A stretch of 64,000 nucleotides of DNA from Nostoc sphaeroides (GCF_003443655.1 NZ_CP031941.1:4524501-4588500); one strand, 5' to 3'. Positions 17,376-26,924 are shown, counted from the first letter of the stretch. Numbers and translations are program-made. The notes: generated by a model from the letters alone, not told the origin.

Positions 17376-18686
17376 ATGGAGCAAAACAGGAATTCAGAGA
17401 GTTTAAGGTCTTCTCAGAATCTTGTGCGATCGCCTGTTCTACTTGCAATAATTACAGCCCTAGCAATAGGCGGAATCAGTGTTTATGCGGTGATGAAGTT
17501 CCAGGCAACAGCTAATGAGAAACAAAAACCCCCAGTAGCAGTTCAGCCTGTGGTAAAAACAGTCACAGCATTAGGGCGGTTGGAACCAAAGGGAGAGGTA
17601 ATAAAACTGTCAGCGCCTTCTTCAACTGGTGAAGGAAATCGGGTAGAGCAACTATTGGTGAAAGAAAGCGATCGCGTTAAAGCTGGGCAAGTAATTGCGA
17701 TTATGGACAACCGCGATCGCTTACAAGCTAGTTTGGCTGAAGCACAAAAACAAGTTCAAGTTGCCAAATCTCGCCTTAACCAGGTAAAAGCTGGAGCCAA
17801 ACAGGGAGAAATTGGAGCGCGTCAAGCTACCGTGAATCGTCTGCAAGTAGAACTAGAAGGAAATATTAAAACTCAACAAGCCACAATTAATCGTATAGAA
17901 GCAGAACTCCTTGGGCAACAACGGAGCTTGCAAGCAACAGTGGCTCGCGTCGCAGCCGAGAGACGTAATGCCGAAGCTGACGTGCAGCGCTACGAGACTT
18001 TATATAAAGCAGGAGCAATTTCTAGCCAAGAAGTTGATAGCAGACGCTTAAACGCCGAAACTTCCACTCAAGCGTTAATTGAAAGTCAAGCCACTCAGAC
18101 AAGAACTATAGCTACCTTACAACAGCAACTTAACGAAGCAAAAGCCAACCAGAATCAAACCCTCGCCAGCTTGCAACAGCAGATTAAAGAAGCAAAAGCT
18201 AACTTGAATCAAACTGCTGAAGTCCGTCCAACAGATATAGCAAACGCACAAGCAGAGGTAGACAGCGCTCAAGCCACGGCGGATAAAATTAGAGTACAAC
18301 TAGCGCAGGCTTATGTTGTGGCTCCTAAAGCTGGTCGAATTTTGGAGATTAATACACGAGCCGGAGAAACTGTTGGCAATGAAGGAATTGTGGCTCTAGG
18401 TCAAACCGACCAGATGTATGCAGTAGTAGAAGTATACCAAAGTGATATCAAAAAAGTGCGTCCGGGACAGGATGTGCGGGTAAGTAGTGATTCCCTACGC
18501 ACTGAATTAGAGGGAAGAGTGGATTGGATTGGTATGCAGGTAAAACGGCAAAATCTAATCAACACTGATCCCTCTAGTAATATTGATGCCAGAGTAGTGG
18601 AAGTCCATGTGCAACTGAATAAACTATCTAGCCAAAATGCTTCGAGCTTAACTAATTTGCAAGTTAAGGCAGTAATTCAAATTTAA
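17376..18686 (+). CDS. devB: HlyD/DevB-type membrane fusion protein of ABC exporter
   Basis: 436 residues. One N-terminal membrane anchor (about 20-40) is followed by a lipoyl-like half motif. A long coiled coil comes next (about 120-310, many Gln/Ala-rich heptads), and a beta-barrel end contains VVAPKAGRILEINTRAGE. DevB proteins link the inner-membrane DevCA exporter to outer-membrane TolC (HgdD). The founding system exports heterocyst glycolipids, but cyanobacteria carry several paralogues, and this TetR-linked set may export another compound. AAGGGGA precedes the ATG. The symbol is a family label. Confidence 0.88.
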   Translation: MEQNRNSESLRSSQNLVRSPVLLAIITALAIGGISVYAVMKFQATANEKQKPPVAVQPVVKTVTALGRLEPKGEVIKLSAPSSTGEGNRVEQLLVKESDRVKAGQVIAIMDNRDRLQASLAEAQKQVQVAKSRLNQVKAGAKQGEIGARQATVNRLQVELEGNIKTQQATINRIEAELLGQQRSLQATVARVAAERRNAEADVQRYETLYKAGAISSQEVDSRRLNAETSTQALIESQATQTRTIATLQQQLNEAKANQNQTLASLQQQIKEAKANLNQTAEVRPTDIANAQAEVDSAQATADKIRVQLAQAYVVAPKAGRILEINTRAGETVGNEGIVALGQTDQMYAVVEVYQSDIKKVRPGQDVRVSSDSLRTELEGRVDWIGMQVKRQNLINTDPSSNIDARVVEVHVQLNKLSSQNASSLTNLQVKAVIQI

Positions 18687-18842
18687 GGGGAATGGGGAAT
18701 GGGGAGTGGGGAGTGGGGAGTGGGGAGTGAGGAATTGGGCATTGGTTATTAATTCTTGTCCCTCACTTCCTCATCTCCCCCTGCTCCCTCATCTCCCCCA
18801 TCTCCCCCATCTCCCCCATCTCCCCACTCCCCACTCCCTCTT
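18687..18842. repeat. G-rich and C-rich simple repeats between devB and devC homologues
   Basis: Tandem GGGGAGT units (about 18690-18730) are followed about 45 bp later by CATCTCCCC-type units (about 18766-18840). The two tracts are complementary and could form a hairpin inside the operon mRNA. An in-frame extension of devC reads through the second tract as a Pro/Ser stretch but is not a plausible protein start. Confidence 0.7.
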
Positions 18843-20015
18843 ATGAAATTAATCGAACAAGTGCGGCGGCGAACGCCTTTAGGATGGTTGCAACTAAGTC
18901 ATGAAAAAGGTCGTCTTTTGGTAGCATTGTCAGGCATTGCCTTTGCCGATGTTTTGATGTTCATGCAGCTAGGGTTTCAGAATGCCCTGTTTGAAAGTAA
19001 CACAATCCTACATCGCAGTATGCAGGCTGATATGTTTGTCATCAGTCCCCAAGCACGCAACCTAGCAAATATGTCTAGCTTTACGCGGCGACGGCTGTAT
19101 CAAGCAATGGATATACCAGGTGTAAAGTCGGCAGAAGGAATGTATATCAACATTGTTGATTGGAAAAATCCCCAAACACATCAGAAGACGACAATATTAG
19201 TTATGGGGTTCAATCCCGATCAGCAAGTGTTTAACTTAGCGGATGTGAATCGCCAGATAGATGCTATTAAGCTACCAGATACCGTTTTGTTCGATCGCGC
19301 CTCTAGAGGAGATTATAATGATGCGATCGCCCAAATTGACCAAGGTAAAACTGTCACAACCGAAATAGAACGCCGAACAATTACCATTAGCGGCTTATTT
19401 TCAGTCGGGGCTTCCTTCATCGCCGATGGTACTTTAATCACCAACGACCAGAATTTTCTGCGACTATTTCCCAGACGAGAAGCTAGCGGTGTCAGTCTAG
19501 GTTTAATACAACTACAACCAGGCTACGACCCAAAGCAAATGAAAACAACTTTAGAAGCTTATTTAGATGATGATGTTAAAGTTTTAACCAAAGCAGAATT
19601 TATCGAATTTGAAATAAATTACTGGAAAACAAATACGGCTATCGGCTTTATCTTCAGCCTGGGTGTAGCAATGGGGTTTATGGTGGGCGTGATTATCGTT
19701 TATCAAGTTCTTTCTACAGATGTGAATTCCCATATAAAAGAATACGCCACTTTCAAAGCAATGGGGTATAACAATCTCTACTTATTAGGCGTGGTGTTTG
19801 AAGAGGCGATAATTTTGGCAGTTTTAGGCTTTATACCAGGAGCGATCGCACCTTTAGGGCTTTATCATTTAACTCGTAATGCTACCAATTTACCACTTTA
19901 TATGACCGTAGGGCGGGCATTGACGGTATTAACTCTGACTATGATTATGTGCATAATTTCTGGTGCGATCGCCACCCGTAAATTACAGTCCGCCGACCCC
20001 GCAGATATGTTTTAA
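18843..20015 (+). CDS. devC: DevC-type ABC exporter permease
   Basis: 390 residues from ATG 18843 (MKLIEQVRRRTPLGWLQLSH), the usual DevC start. The first membrane helix lies around 25-45, a large periplasmic (MacB-like) domain follows, and three helices near the C-terminus (about 265-385) form the FtsX-like permease part. It pairs with the ATPase encoded 94 bp downstream. DevC homologues form the inner-membrane channel of a tripartite exporter of lipids or small molecules. Confidence 0.92.
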   Translation: MKLIEQVRRRTPLGWLQLSHEKGRLLVALSGIAFADVLMFMQLGFQNALFESNTILHRSMQADMFVISPQARNLANMSSFTRRRLYQAMDIPGVKSAEGMYINIVDWKNPQTHQKTTILVMGFNPDQQVFNLADVNRQIDAIKLPDTVLFDRASRGDYNDAIAQIDQGKTVTTEIERRTITISGLFSVGASFIADGTLITNDQNFLRLFPRREASGVSLGLIQLQPGYDPKQMKTTLEAYLDDDVKVLTKAEFIEFEINYWKTNTAIGFIFSLGVAMGFMVGVIIVYQVLSTDVNSHIKEYATFKAMGYNNLYLLGVVFEEAIILAVLGFIPGAIAPLGLYHLTRNATNLPLYMTVGRALTVLTLTMIMCIISGAIATRKLQSADPADMF

Positions 20016-20109
20016 ATTTGTCATTTGTCATTTGTCATTTGTCATTTGTTACTCAAAAGGACTAATGACCAAGGACAAATGACAATCATCACGAATAATC
20101 GAGCTATTT

Positions 20110-20814
20110 ATGACTAGCAAACCCGTCATCTCTGTTAAAAATCTCGACCACTATTTTGGTCATGGTCAACTTCGCAAGCAAGTTCTTTTTGATATCAACC
20201 TGGATATTAACGCGGGCGAAATTATTATTATGACTGGGCCTTCTGGTTCTGGTAAAACTACACTTCTTACCTTAGTCGGCGGCTTACGTTCTGCCCAATC
20301 TGGCAGCTTGCAAATATTGGAACAGGAACTGTGTGGCGCTAGCAAAGGACAACTTACCCAAGCGCGACGCAGTAACGGTTATATTTTCCAAGCGCACAAC
20401 TTGCACGGTAGCCTGACAGTACTCCAGAACGTCAGAATGGGCTTGGAAGTGCATAATAATATTTCGCCGGCAGAAATGAAAACCCGGTCAGCCCAGATGT
20501 TAGAGGAGGTAGGATTAGGGCATCGCCTGAATTATTATCCTGATGATTTATCTGGGGGGCAAAAACAAAGAGTTGCGATCGCTCGTGCGTTGGTCGGTCG
20601 TCCTAAAATAGTCTTAGCGGATGAACCCACCGCCGCCCTTGACAGTAAATCGGGACGAGATGTGGTCAACCTCATGCAAACCCTAGCTAAAGAACAGCAT
20701 TGTACTATTCTTTTGGTTACTCATGACAATCGCATTCTAGATATTGCCGATCGCATCGTCTACATGGAAGATGGCAAGTTAGTAAATGATGGTGCTGTTG
20801 TCGCAGCCGGTTAG
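20110..20814 (+). CDS. devA: DevA-type ABC exporter ATPase
   Basis: 234 residues. Walker A GPSGSGKTT, Q-loop IFQAHNLHG, signature LSGGQKQR, Walker B IVLADEPTAALD and switch His in VTHDNR are all intact. The length and the MacB/LolD-like sequence fit DevA. It is the third gene of the devBCA-type set, with a short simple repeat (TTGTCATTTGTCA units) between it and devC. Confidence 0.93.
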   Translation: MTSKPVISVKNLDHYFGHGQLRKQVLFDINLDINAGEIIIMTGPSGSGKTTLLTLVGGLRSAQSGSLQILEQELCGASKGQLTQARRSNGYIFQAHNLHGSLTVLQNVRMGLEVHNNISPAEMKTRSAQMLEEVGLGHRLNYYPDDLSGGQKQRVAIARALVGRPKIVLADEPTAALDSKSGRDVVNLMQTLAKEQHCTILLVTHDNRILDIADRIVYMEDGKLVNDGAVVAAG

Positions 20815-20982
20815 ATTGGTTGTTTTTTATTAAGACTTTACGCAGAAGAGATCCCCCAACCCCCGATAAATTGGGAGGTTAGCGTTAATTTGACACCAAT
20901 GAGCAATCCAGTTTTATACCAATTCACGAAAATCCTGATACATATAGATTTCTCGTAAAGGCATGGCAAAGACGATACGTGT

Positions 20983-21320
20983 CAACTTAAGGTGAAAACC
21001 AGCTTAGAAGCAGCTTTTAGCAGATTATCTCGTTCCCAGTCTCCGACTGGGAATGCCTATTAGGAGGCAATACTGCTCGGTTAAGGAATTTCTTGGTTGA
21101 GGCAAGCTGTTCAATAGCTGGGGGAGAAATGGAGGCTGGCGTTGAGTTTTTGCCTCCCCTGCCTCCCCTGCTTCCCCTGCCTCCCCTGCTTATCCGAGCA
21201 GTATTGTATTAGGAGGCTCCGCCTCCCTTACTGGCGGCAGAGCCACCACGAGATGCATTTTCAGCCGGAGGCTGGAAACGAGAATTTTAAAGGAGTTTGG
21301 GCTTAAGTTGACACCAATGG
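20983..21320. repeat. Composite repeat (family B-like ends) containing MITE E1
   Basis: The region starts GTGTCAACTTAAGG and ends CTTAAGTTGACAC, the inverted ends also used by the repeats at 37336 and 38354. The inside differs: a hairpin CCCAGTCTCCGACTGGG, MITE E1 at 21068, then GGAGGCTCCGCCTCC and other palindromes. This is one repeat nested within another. Confidence 0.65.
21058..21216. mobile_element. MITE E1 (139 bp) with 10-bp target duplication
   Basis: The element at 21068-21206 starts CAATACTGCTCGG and ends CCGAGCAGTATTG (13-bp perfect inverted ends). TATTAGGAGG flanks it on both sides (21058-21067 and 21207-21216). By eye it is identical to copy E2 at 26935-27073, so at least one copy moved recently. 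The interior has an array of CCTCCCCTG units and no ORF. Confidence 0.92.
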
Positions 21321-21506
21321 GCATTGCGCCTTGCCCCAAAAGAGCGTATTTGTATCATTATTAAAGTGAAATGGTATTACAGCGTGGTCTATTTACTTGA
21401 AAATTGGTGTAACTACTTTGCTCAAAAAATCGTCTCTGTAATTTCACTAATGCCAATGTAGCGACTCATCTGCTAGAGATTTGAAAGGTTTACTGTTATA
21501 TAATCA

Positions 21507-23036
21507 ATGCTTGCCAGAGTTTGGAGTGCATCAATTGTGGGCATCGATGCCGTCAAAGTCGGCGTAGAAGTCGATGTGTCAGGGGGATTACCGGGAATTG
21601 TTGTCTTGGGACTGCCAGATTCAGCGATTCAAGAATCACGAGAAAGAGTCAAAGCAACGCTGAAGAATGCAGGTTTCGCCTTTCCCATGCGAAAAATTGT
21701 AATTAATTTGACTCCGGCAGATTTACGGAAAGAAGGCCCCTGTTTCGATTTGCCTATTAGTGTGGGAATTTTGGCGGCTTCTGAGCAACTTAGCGCTGAT
21801 TTGTTGGGAGATTATCTATTCTTGGGCGAAGTTTCTCTGGATGGCAGTTTGCGTCCGGTGGCTGGTGTTTTGCCGATCGCAGCAGCAGCCCAAAAAATGG
21901 GAATTGCAGGTTTAGTTATCCCTGCTGATAATGCCCAAGAAGCGGCGGTGGTTCAAGAGTTGGCTGTTTACGGTTGCAAACATCTGTCTGATGTGGTGGA
22001 TTTTTTAAATAATCCAGGGCGTTACAAACCTGTGCAAATTGATCGTACAACGGAGATAGCAACAGTATCTTACCCTGGCGCAGATTTGCATGACGTGAAA
22101 GGACAAGCTCATGCGCGTCGTGCTTTAGAAATTGCGGCGGCTGGTGGGCATAATCTAATTTTTGTCGGCCCGCCTGGTAGTGGGAAAACCATGTTAGCAC
22201 GGCGCTTACCAGGTATTTTACCGCCCCTAAGTTTTGCGGAATCTTTAGAAGTGACTCGCATCCATTCGGTAGCTGGTTTATTGAAAAATCGCGGTTCGTT
22301 GGTACGCGATCGCCCTTTTCGCAGTCCCCACCACTCAGCATCCGGGCCTTCTCTCGTTGGTGGTGGTAGCTTCCCTCGTCCTGGAGAAATTTCATTATCT
22401 CACCGCGGTGTACTTTTTTTGGATGAGTTGACAGAATTTAAACGAGATGTTTTAGAATTTTTGCGCCAGCCTTTGGAAGATGGCTATGTGACAATTTCCC
22501 GTACCAAACTATCAGTAATGTTTCCCGCACAGTTTACTTTGGTGGCGAGTACCAATCCCTGTCCATGCGGTTACTATGGCGATACCATCCAACAATGTAC
22601 TTGTTCTCCCCGTCAACGTGAGCAATATTGGGCAAAACTTTCTGGGCCATTGATGGATCGAATTGATTTACAAGTTGCGGTGAATCGGTTGAAACCAGAA
22701 GAAATTACTCAACAACCTACCGGAGAAGCATCAATAACAGTGCTACAACGAGTGCAACAAGCAAGCGATCGCGCCATTACCCGTTTCCAAGGAGAAGCAA
22801 ATCTGCGTTGCAATGCCCACATGCAAAGTCGTCATCTCCAGAAATGGTGCAAGCTAGATGATGCTAGCCGCAATTTATTAGAAATAGCAATTAGAAAATT
22901 AGGTTTATCAGCAAGAGCAAGCGATCGCATTCTCAAAGTAGCACGGACTATTGCAGATTTAGCGGCAGAAGATGAGCTAAAAACCAATCATGTAGCGGAA
23001 GCAATTCAGTACCGCACAATCGATAGAATGCAGTAG
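21507..23036 (+). CDS. comM: ComM/YifB-family Mg-chelatase-like AAA+ ATPase
   Basis: 509 residues. An N-terminal LonC-like domain (VWSASIVGIDAVKVGVEVDVS...) is followed by an AAA+ core with Walker A GPPGSGKTM, Walker B FLDELTEF and sensor regions. The C-terminal Mg-chelatase-like part ends RKLGLSARASDRILKVARTI. Characterised members (ComM) are hexameric helicases that drive branch migration of incoming DNA during natural transformation. Conservation here is complete from end to end. There is no close operon partner. It is unrelated to true chelatase subunits such as chlD in this window. Confidence 0.9.
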   Translation: MLARVWSASIVGIDAVKVGVEVDVSGGLPGIVVLGLPDSAIQESRERVKATLKNAGFAFPMRKIVINLTPADLRKEGPCFDLPISVGILAASEQLSADLLGDYLFLGEVSLDGSLRPVAGVLPIAAAAQKMGIAGLVIPADNAQEAAVVQELAVYGCKHLSDVVDFLNNPGRYKPVQIDRTTEIATVSYPGADLHDVKGQAHARRALEIAAAGGHNLIFVGPPGSGKTMLARRLPGILPPLSFAESLEVTRIHSVAGLLKNRGSLVRDRPFRSPHHSASGPSLVGGGSFPRPGEISLSHRGVLFLDELTEFKRDVLEFLRQPLEDGYVTISRTKLSVMFPAQFTLVASTNPCPCGYYGDTIQQCTCSPRQREQYWAKLSGPLMDRIDLQVAVNRLKPEEITQQPTGEASITVLQRVQQASDRAITRFQGEANLRCNAHMQSRHLQKWCKLDDASRNLLEIAIRKLGLSARASDRILKVARTIADLAAEDELKTNHVAEAIQYRTIDRMQ

Positions 23037-23096
23037 TAATAGCTATCTATTTTCAGGTAAATAGACCAGGCTTTAAGGGCACAGCATTGCTCATTG

Positions 23097-23410
23097 GTGT
23101 CAACTTAACGTAAAAGTCATGTCCTGCAAGTAACTGAAGTTCCTTGCTAATAGCGAAAGTCTTCTTTTGATGACTAAATATACATCCAAAAATCGGCGTT
23201 GCTGAATTGAAGTATGAATCTGGATGTAGAGACGTAGCATTGCTACGTCTCTACAAGGGTTTTGGTATTATGCAAAATCCTAAATCATACATGGAATCAG
23301 CAACGCCCAAAAATCTTTAGTCTACTTCAGTAGACTTTAGCTATGAGCCTCTGAAATTTATTTCTGGGCGGGCGTGGAAGCCAACAGATAAGCGAGCTAA
23401 AGTCAATATT
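23097..23410. repeat. Repeat family B copy interrupted by repeat C
   Basis: It starts GTGTCAACTTAACG and shares CATGTCC..CAAG..ACTGAAGTTCCTTGCTAATAG with the copies at 37336 and 38354. At 23195 element C interrupts it. The right part resumes at CTTTAGTCTACTTCAGTAGAC. The right end is diverged. Confidence 0.65.
23187..23315. mobile_element. Small element C1 (113 bp) with 8-bp target duplication
   Basis: The element at 23195-23307 starts GGCGTTGCTGA and ends TCAGCAACGCC, with a central hairpin GTAGAGACGTAGCATTGCTACGTCTCTAC (palindrome). CAAAAATC is repeated directly on both sides. The intact B copy at 37336 has a single site at that place, which confirms insertion. A second copy lies at 31668-31779. 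Confidence 0.8.
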
Positions 23411-23727
23411 TTGCTGGAAACTAGAGAATATGGTTGCGCGATCGCATCTATTTTATAACTTCCACAGTATGTGTTGAAGCCAACAGTTAAAAGTAGGTTA
23501 AGTAGGAAAAGTAGGATATTTTCTATAAAGCATTAAATAAACTTTCATTTAAGTTCATTTTTGAAAGATTCAGTGTACTATTTTTGAAAAAGTTAATTTT
23601 TTCTTAACCTGTAAAAAATGATTTCAGTGTAATCTGTAGTAATCAGTAAGCTTTAACCATTAATCCTTTTAGAAAAGGATAATTCTTTGCTGAATCAAAA
23701 TCAGAAAACCTTATTTTGGAGTGTAGG
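23411..23727. other. Gene-free stretch before the DUF4394 gene
   Basis: AT-rich. It contains the presumed promoter and leader of the downstream secreted protein. TGGAG at 23717-23721 is its ribosome-binding site. I see no other structure. Confidence 0.4.
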
Positions 23728-24582
23728 ATGAAAGGTTTTATCACACGTAAAATTGCCCTTGTAGTTGCTATAGTCACTGCAAGTCTTGGCTTGAGTGCTA
23801 ACAAAATTTCAGCTGACGTTGGGATCATCAAAATAGGTGATATCCTTCAAATCAATGTTACAGGCAAATGGTCTCCTTTAAGATTCATTGGCTTAACCTC
23901 AAATAATACTCTTGTAAATATAGATCCGAGTGGATTTGCTTTCACAGTTAAAGTCAAAGGAATTGACGGCAACTTACAAGGTATTGACTTCCGTCCAGCA
24001 AACGGTCTGCTTTATGGTGTTACAGATACTGACAACATATACACGATCAACCCTAGAACTGGTCGGGCTACGTTTGTGAGCAAACTATCTAGCAGCTTTA
24101 ATGGAGGATTTCAGTCAGGGTTTGACTTCAATCCCGTACCAGACCGCTTACGGACAGTAGGTAGCAATGACCAAAATTTTCGTACCAATGTAGATACTGG
24201 TGCAGTCACTGTCGATAAAACCCTAGCCTATGCTACTGATGACGTTAACGCCACAGTTGACCCCAACATTACTGGTGTCGCTTACACAAATTCAGTTGCT
24301 GGAGCCACGACAACTCAACTTTTTGGCATTGATTACGATCTTGATGTGTTAGTACTGCAAAACCCACCCAATGATGGCACTCTCAGAACAATCGGCAAGC
24401 TTGGTGTTAACTTTGCGCCGATAAGTGGGTTCGACATCCTTACAGATGCACAAGGCAAAAATACTGCCTATGCACTGTCTGGTTCAGTTCTTTACACTAT
24501 TAACCTATCTACTGGCACTGCAACTAAAATCGCCGATGTACCTAAAGGTAACTTCATTGGTTTAGCCGTTACATCTAAGTAG
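23728..24582 (+). CDS. Secreted DUF4394-domain protein
   Basis: 284 residues with a signal peptide (MKGFITRKIALVVAIVTASL, cleavage near ISA-DV at about 30). The mature part carries beta-propeller-like repeats: FIGLTSNNTLVNID, GIDFRPANGLLYGVT, FGIDYDLDVLVLQ, ALSGSVLYTINLSTG. These match the DUF4394 pattern of secreted proteins with Asp/Asn-rich turns. The function of the family is unknown. ATG 23728 with TGGAG is chosen over the TTG at 23716. A strong hairpin pair follows the gene. Confidence 0.8.
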   Translation: MKGFITRKIALVVAIVTASLGLSANKISADVGIIKIGDILQINVTGKWSPLRFIGLTSNNTLVNIDPSGFAFTVKVKGIDGNLQGIDFRPANGLLYGVTDTDNIYTINPRTGRATFVSKLSSSFNGGFQSGFDFNPVPDRLRTVGSNDQNFRTNVDTGAVTVDKTLAYATDDVNATVDPNITGVAYTNSVAGATTTQLFGIDYDLDVLVLQNPPNDGTLRTIGKLGVNFAPISGFDILTDAQGKNTAYALSGSVLYTINLSTGTATKIADVPKGNFIGLAVTSK

Positions 24583-24628
24583 GCATCCCCAAGCTCGACT
24601 TGATTTATTGGTTAAAAGCGTAAACGCG

Positions 24629-24752
24629 TATGCTCTGCTCTTGATTGTTAAGATATTCAATCGAGAGCAGAGCAGACGCTTCAGAAAATCTTACGAACTT
24701 CTGATAAACACATCACGAACTATGCTTGAAAAGTTCGTGATTTGTGTTTTCC
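24629..24752 (+). terminator. Two hairpins after the DUF4394 gene
   Basis: The first stem pairs TGCTCTGCTCTTGATTG with CAATCGAGAGCAGAGCA (about 24630-24672). The second pairs AAACACATCACGAACT with AGTTCGTGATTTGTGTTT (about 24706-24751), followed by TTTT. The second looks like a rho-independent terminator. An ORF drawn over this area is an artefact of the palindromes. Confidence 0.65.
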
Positions 24753-25085
24753 ACGCTAAAAGAAGATTCGCTCTTTTTCAGAGAGAAAATTTAGAAATTG
24801 CTCGTCGCCTAAACATTATTGAAGTTAGGGAAGTAGTGATTATAATTGTCACTGTCCAGAAACAACTTAGTGGACGATTGTAAGTTATTTGACGAGCGAT
24901 TCCTAATGATTTGATTTCGGCTTAGAGGCTATTTATAAAGAAATCTAAAGAGAAATAGTTGGGTTGAAGATAAAGTATAGGATACAGATAAACAGTATAT
25001 GTACTGACTTGAATCCATAAATAGGTTTGTGGGTTCATTGTGTAAGACTAATCCAACTGAAAATAAAATACAGGAGCGAAAGTTT

Positions 25086-25505
25086 ATGTCAGCGAATCTT
25101 AAAACGCGAGCAGCTTTGGCAGCAGGCATAATGCTAGGTGGTATGACGATGTTATCGGCGGATGTAGCCCTTTCACAATCTGCAACTCCAGGCAACATTA
25201 CAGGGCGGTGGAGTACAATAGCAAACACCAGATCTGGCACTCTTAACATTACACAATCTGCAAACGGTACTATTTCCGGCACTATCTTTGAAAATCCCTT
25301 GCAAGGGTACTATACTCCTTCCTCGCGCCGTATAGTATTTGTACGCATTGCTAATGGAATTCCATTTCAGTTTTATTCAGGATGGATCTCAATTAACGGT
25401 TTAGGGCTAGGGGGACAATTCAACGTTTGGAACATATCAGATGGCGCAGCTGGGGGAGTTGATTACAACTTTAGTGCCACTAAGGTTTCTGACTTTCCAA
25501 AGTAG
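25086..25505 (+). CDS. Small secreted protein, beta-rich, unknown family
   Basis: 139 residues from ATG 25086, preceded by AGGAG. The signal peptide has a hydrophobic core AALAAGIMLGGMTMLSADVA and a likely cut after ALS. The mature part begins ATPGNITGRWSTIANTRSGTLNITQ and is rich in Gly, Ser and Thr with alternating strands. It resembles lipocalin-like or avidin-like small beta proteins (GRW...GTLNI...GTISGTIFEN), but I cannot name a family. An avidin-type barrel is possible because of the G-R-W opening. No conserved biotin-contact set is evident. Confidence 0.65.
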   Translation: MSANLKTRAALAAGIMLGGMTMLSADVALSQSATPGNITGRWSTIANTRSGTLNITQSANGTISGTIFENPLQGYYTPSSRRIVFVRIANGIPFQFYSGWISINGLGLGGQFNVWNISDGAAGGVDYNFSATKVSDFPK

Positions 25506-25546
25506 GCAGAAGGTTTCAGTGAATTCGTAGCGCACCTGCTCTATTT

Positions 25547-25756
25547 AACTCGGCAGTTGAGCCTTTTAACTCGACAGTTGAGCCTCTGAACTCGGCACTT
25601 GAGCCTCTGAACTCGGCAGTTGAGCCTCTGAACTCGGCACTTGAGCCTCTGAACTCGGCACTTGAGCCTTTTAACTCGGCAGTTGAGCCTTTGAACTAGG
25701 CAGTTGAGCCTTTGAACTCGGAAGTTGAGCCTCTGAACTCGGCACTTGAGCCTCTA
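25547..25756. repeat. Tandem array of ten 21-bp units
   Basis: Ten consecutive copies of AACTCGGCAGTTGAGCCTYTG with one to three differences each. The period equals two DNA helical turns and seven codons. In one plus-strand frame it reads as NSAVEPL/NSALEPL heptapeptides. That frame has a stop just upstream (25520) and an in-frame TAG in unit 8, so it is not a gene here. Confidence 0.9.
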
Positions 25757-25869
25757 AACTGGAAATATCACCCAATACGTTTCGGTTAGTGATATTTTGC
25801 CCAATAGATCCCCCCAGCCTGCCTTAAAAAGGGGGACTTTGATTCCGGTTCCCCCCTTTTTAAGCTACA

Positions 25870-26120
25870 GTGTACACACAAGTCTTGCCGCAGCCATATC
25901 TTTATTAATAAATCTGGCACTGCGTTTCTATCCCGCCTCGGAATGAATTCCGAGTCTCATAGCTAAAGTCCACTCAAGTGGACTAAATGATTAATTCAGT
26001 CCACTTGAGTGGACTTCAGCTATCAGCCCTGAACTTCAGTTCTGGGCGGGATGTTGGTAAGTGTGACAGTTTCACTCTGACAAAAATGTGGGTAGAGAAT
26101 TTTTCAACTTGTGTGTACAC
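25870..26120. repeat. Dispersed repeat H with ends GTGTACACACAAGT
   Basis: Perfect inverted ends GTGTACACACAAGT / ACTTGTGTGTACAC. The interior holds CCCGCC...GGCGGG-bounded sequence with AGTCCACTCAAGTGGACT, the same core design as repeat family B. It is flanked by CTTTTTAAG-type repeat DNA. Half-ends of the same repeat occur near 34090 and 45922. Confidence 0.7.
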
Positions 26121-26184
26121 CCTAGCCCTTTTTAAGGGGGGTTAGGGGGGATCTTTATACAGCTTGATACTTTTCAAACAACCT

Positions 26185-26826
26185 CTAAGACGCAGAAGAA
26201 ATCAACTCACCAATACGCTTGAGAATTTGCAAAACGGCGTACAATTCTCTCGCAGATGCAAACGGAGCAAACACCCTTGACAAATCGTACTGTGGTGTAT
26301 TTGTTTGTGTCACTTTAACAAATAAAATATCGTCTCCATTCGTCAACATCCCAAATACAGGTTTACTGGGGTTGGGGTTAGCCATCATATAAGCTAAGGC
26401 TTGCGGTACAGCCGCCCAAACTGACAGCGTGGTTTTTTTCGACTCCAACACCATCACCCACAACTGATTTTGTAAAACTAAAACATCAATCCGCCCGCGC
26501 AGTATTTCCTCGCCATCATCCAGCACTAATTCCACAGATGATTCAGCCTTAATTCTGAAAGGAGGATCGTAAAATCCAGAGAGTGCAAGTATTGGTGACA
26601 CCAACAATAATAGGACTGTCCCTTCTAGTAAATCACCTCCGCCACGGTGATAAAGATACCTGCGCCGCACGACATCCACAGAGGCTTTTTCTACTTCTGT
26701 AATTTCAGACAATCCCTCATACCACTCTGGGAAAAATTTCTCGTCTTCAACACGGACAAAACCGAATCGATTTTCTGCATCCTGAAGAGTGGTAATCGCT
26801 TCCGTAATTGCTGCTGTTCGTGTCAT
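26185..26826 (-). CDS. PD-(D/E)XK-type endonuclease-like protein (restriction R-subunit N-domain type)
   Basis: 213 residues. The core GRIDVLVLQNQLWVMVLESKK gives the D...ExK arrangement of a restriction-like nuclease. Downstream YMMANPNPSKPVFGMLTNGDD fits proteins annotated in cyanobacteria as type I restriction R-subunit-like. There is no helicase domain, no methyltransferase and no specificity subunit nearby, so it is a stand-alone protein. Its role is unknown. Confidence 0.7.
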   Translation of the reverse strand: MTRTAAITEAITTLQDAENRFGFVRVEDEKFFPEWYEGLSEITEVEKASVDVVRRRYLYHRGGGDLLEGTVLLLLVSPILALSGFYDPPFRIKAESSVELVLDDGEEILRGRIDVLVLQNQLWVMVLESKKTTLSVWAAVPQALAYMMANPNPSKPVFGMLTNGDDILFVKVTQTNTPQYDLSRVFAPFASARELYAVLQILKRIGELISSAS

Positions 26827-26924
26827 TGCTTTTAGGTAACAGTTGTTTTCCTACATTATCAACATCAGTGCATCTTTCTTATCGCCAATTGGCGCTATGG
26901 CATTCTCATATCACTATAAAATTC

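Noticed and set aside
18756..18842. N-terminal Pro/Ser extension of DevC
   Set aside because: It is translation of a CATCTCCCC simple repeat; the normal DevC start is the ATG at 18843.
24608..24883. 91-residue ORF after the DUF4394 gene
   Set aside because: It runs across two strong hairpins, and codon use is unlike the neighbours.
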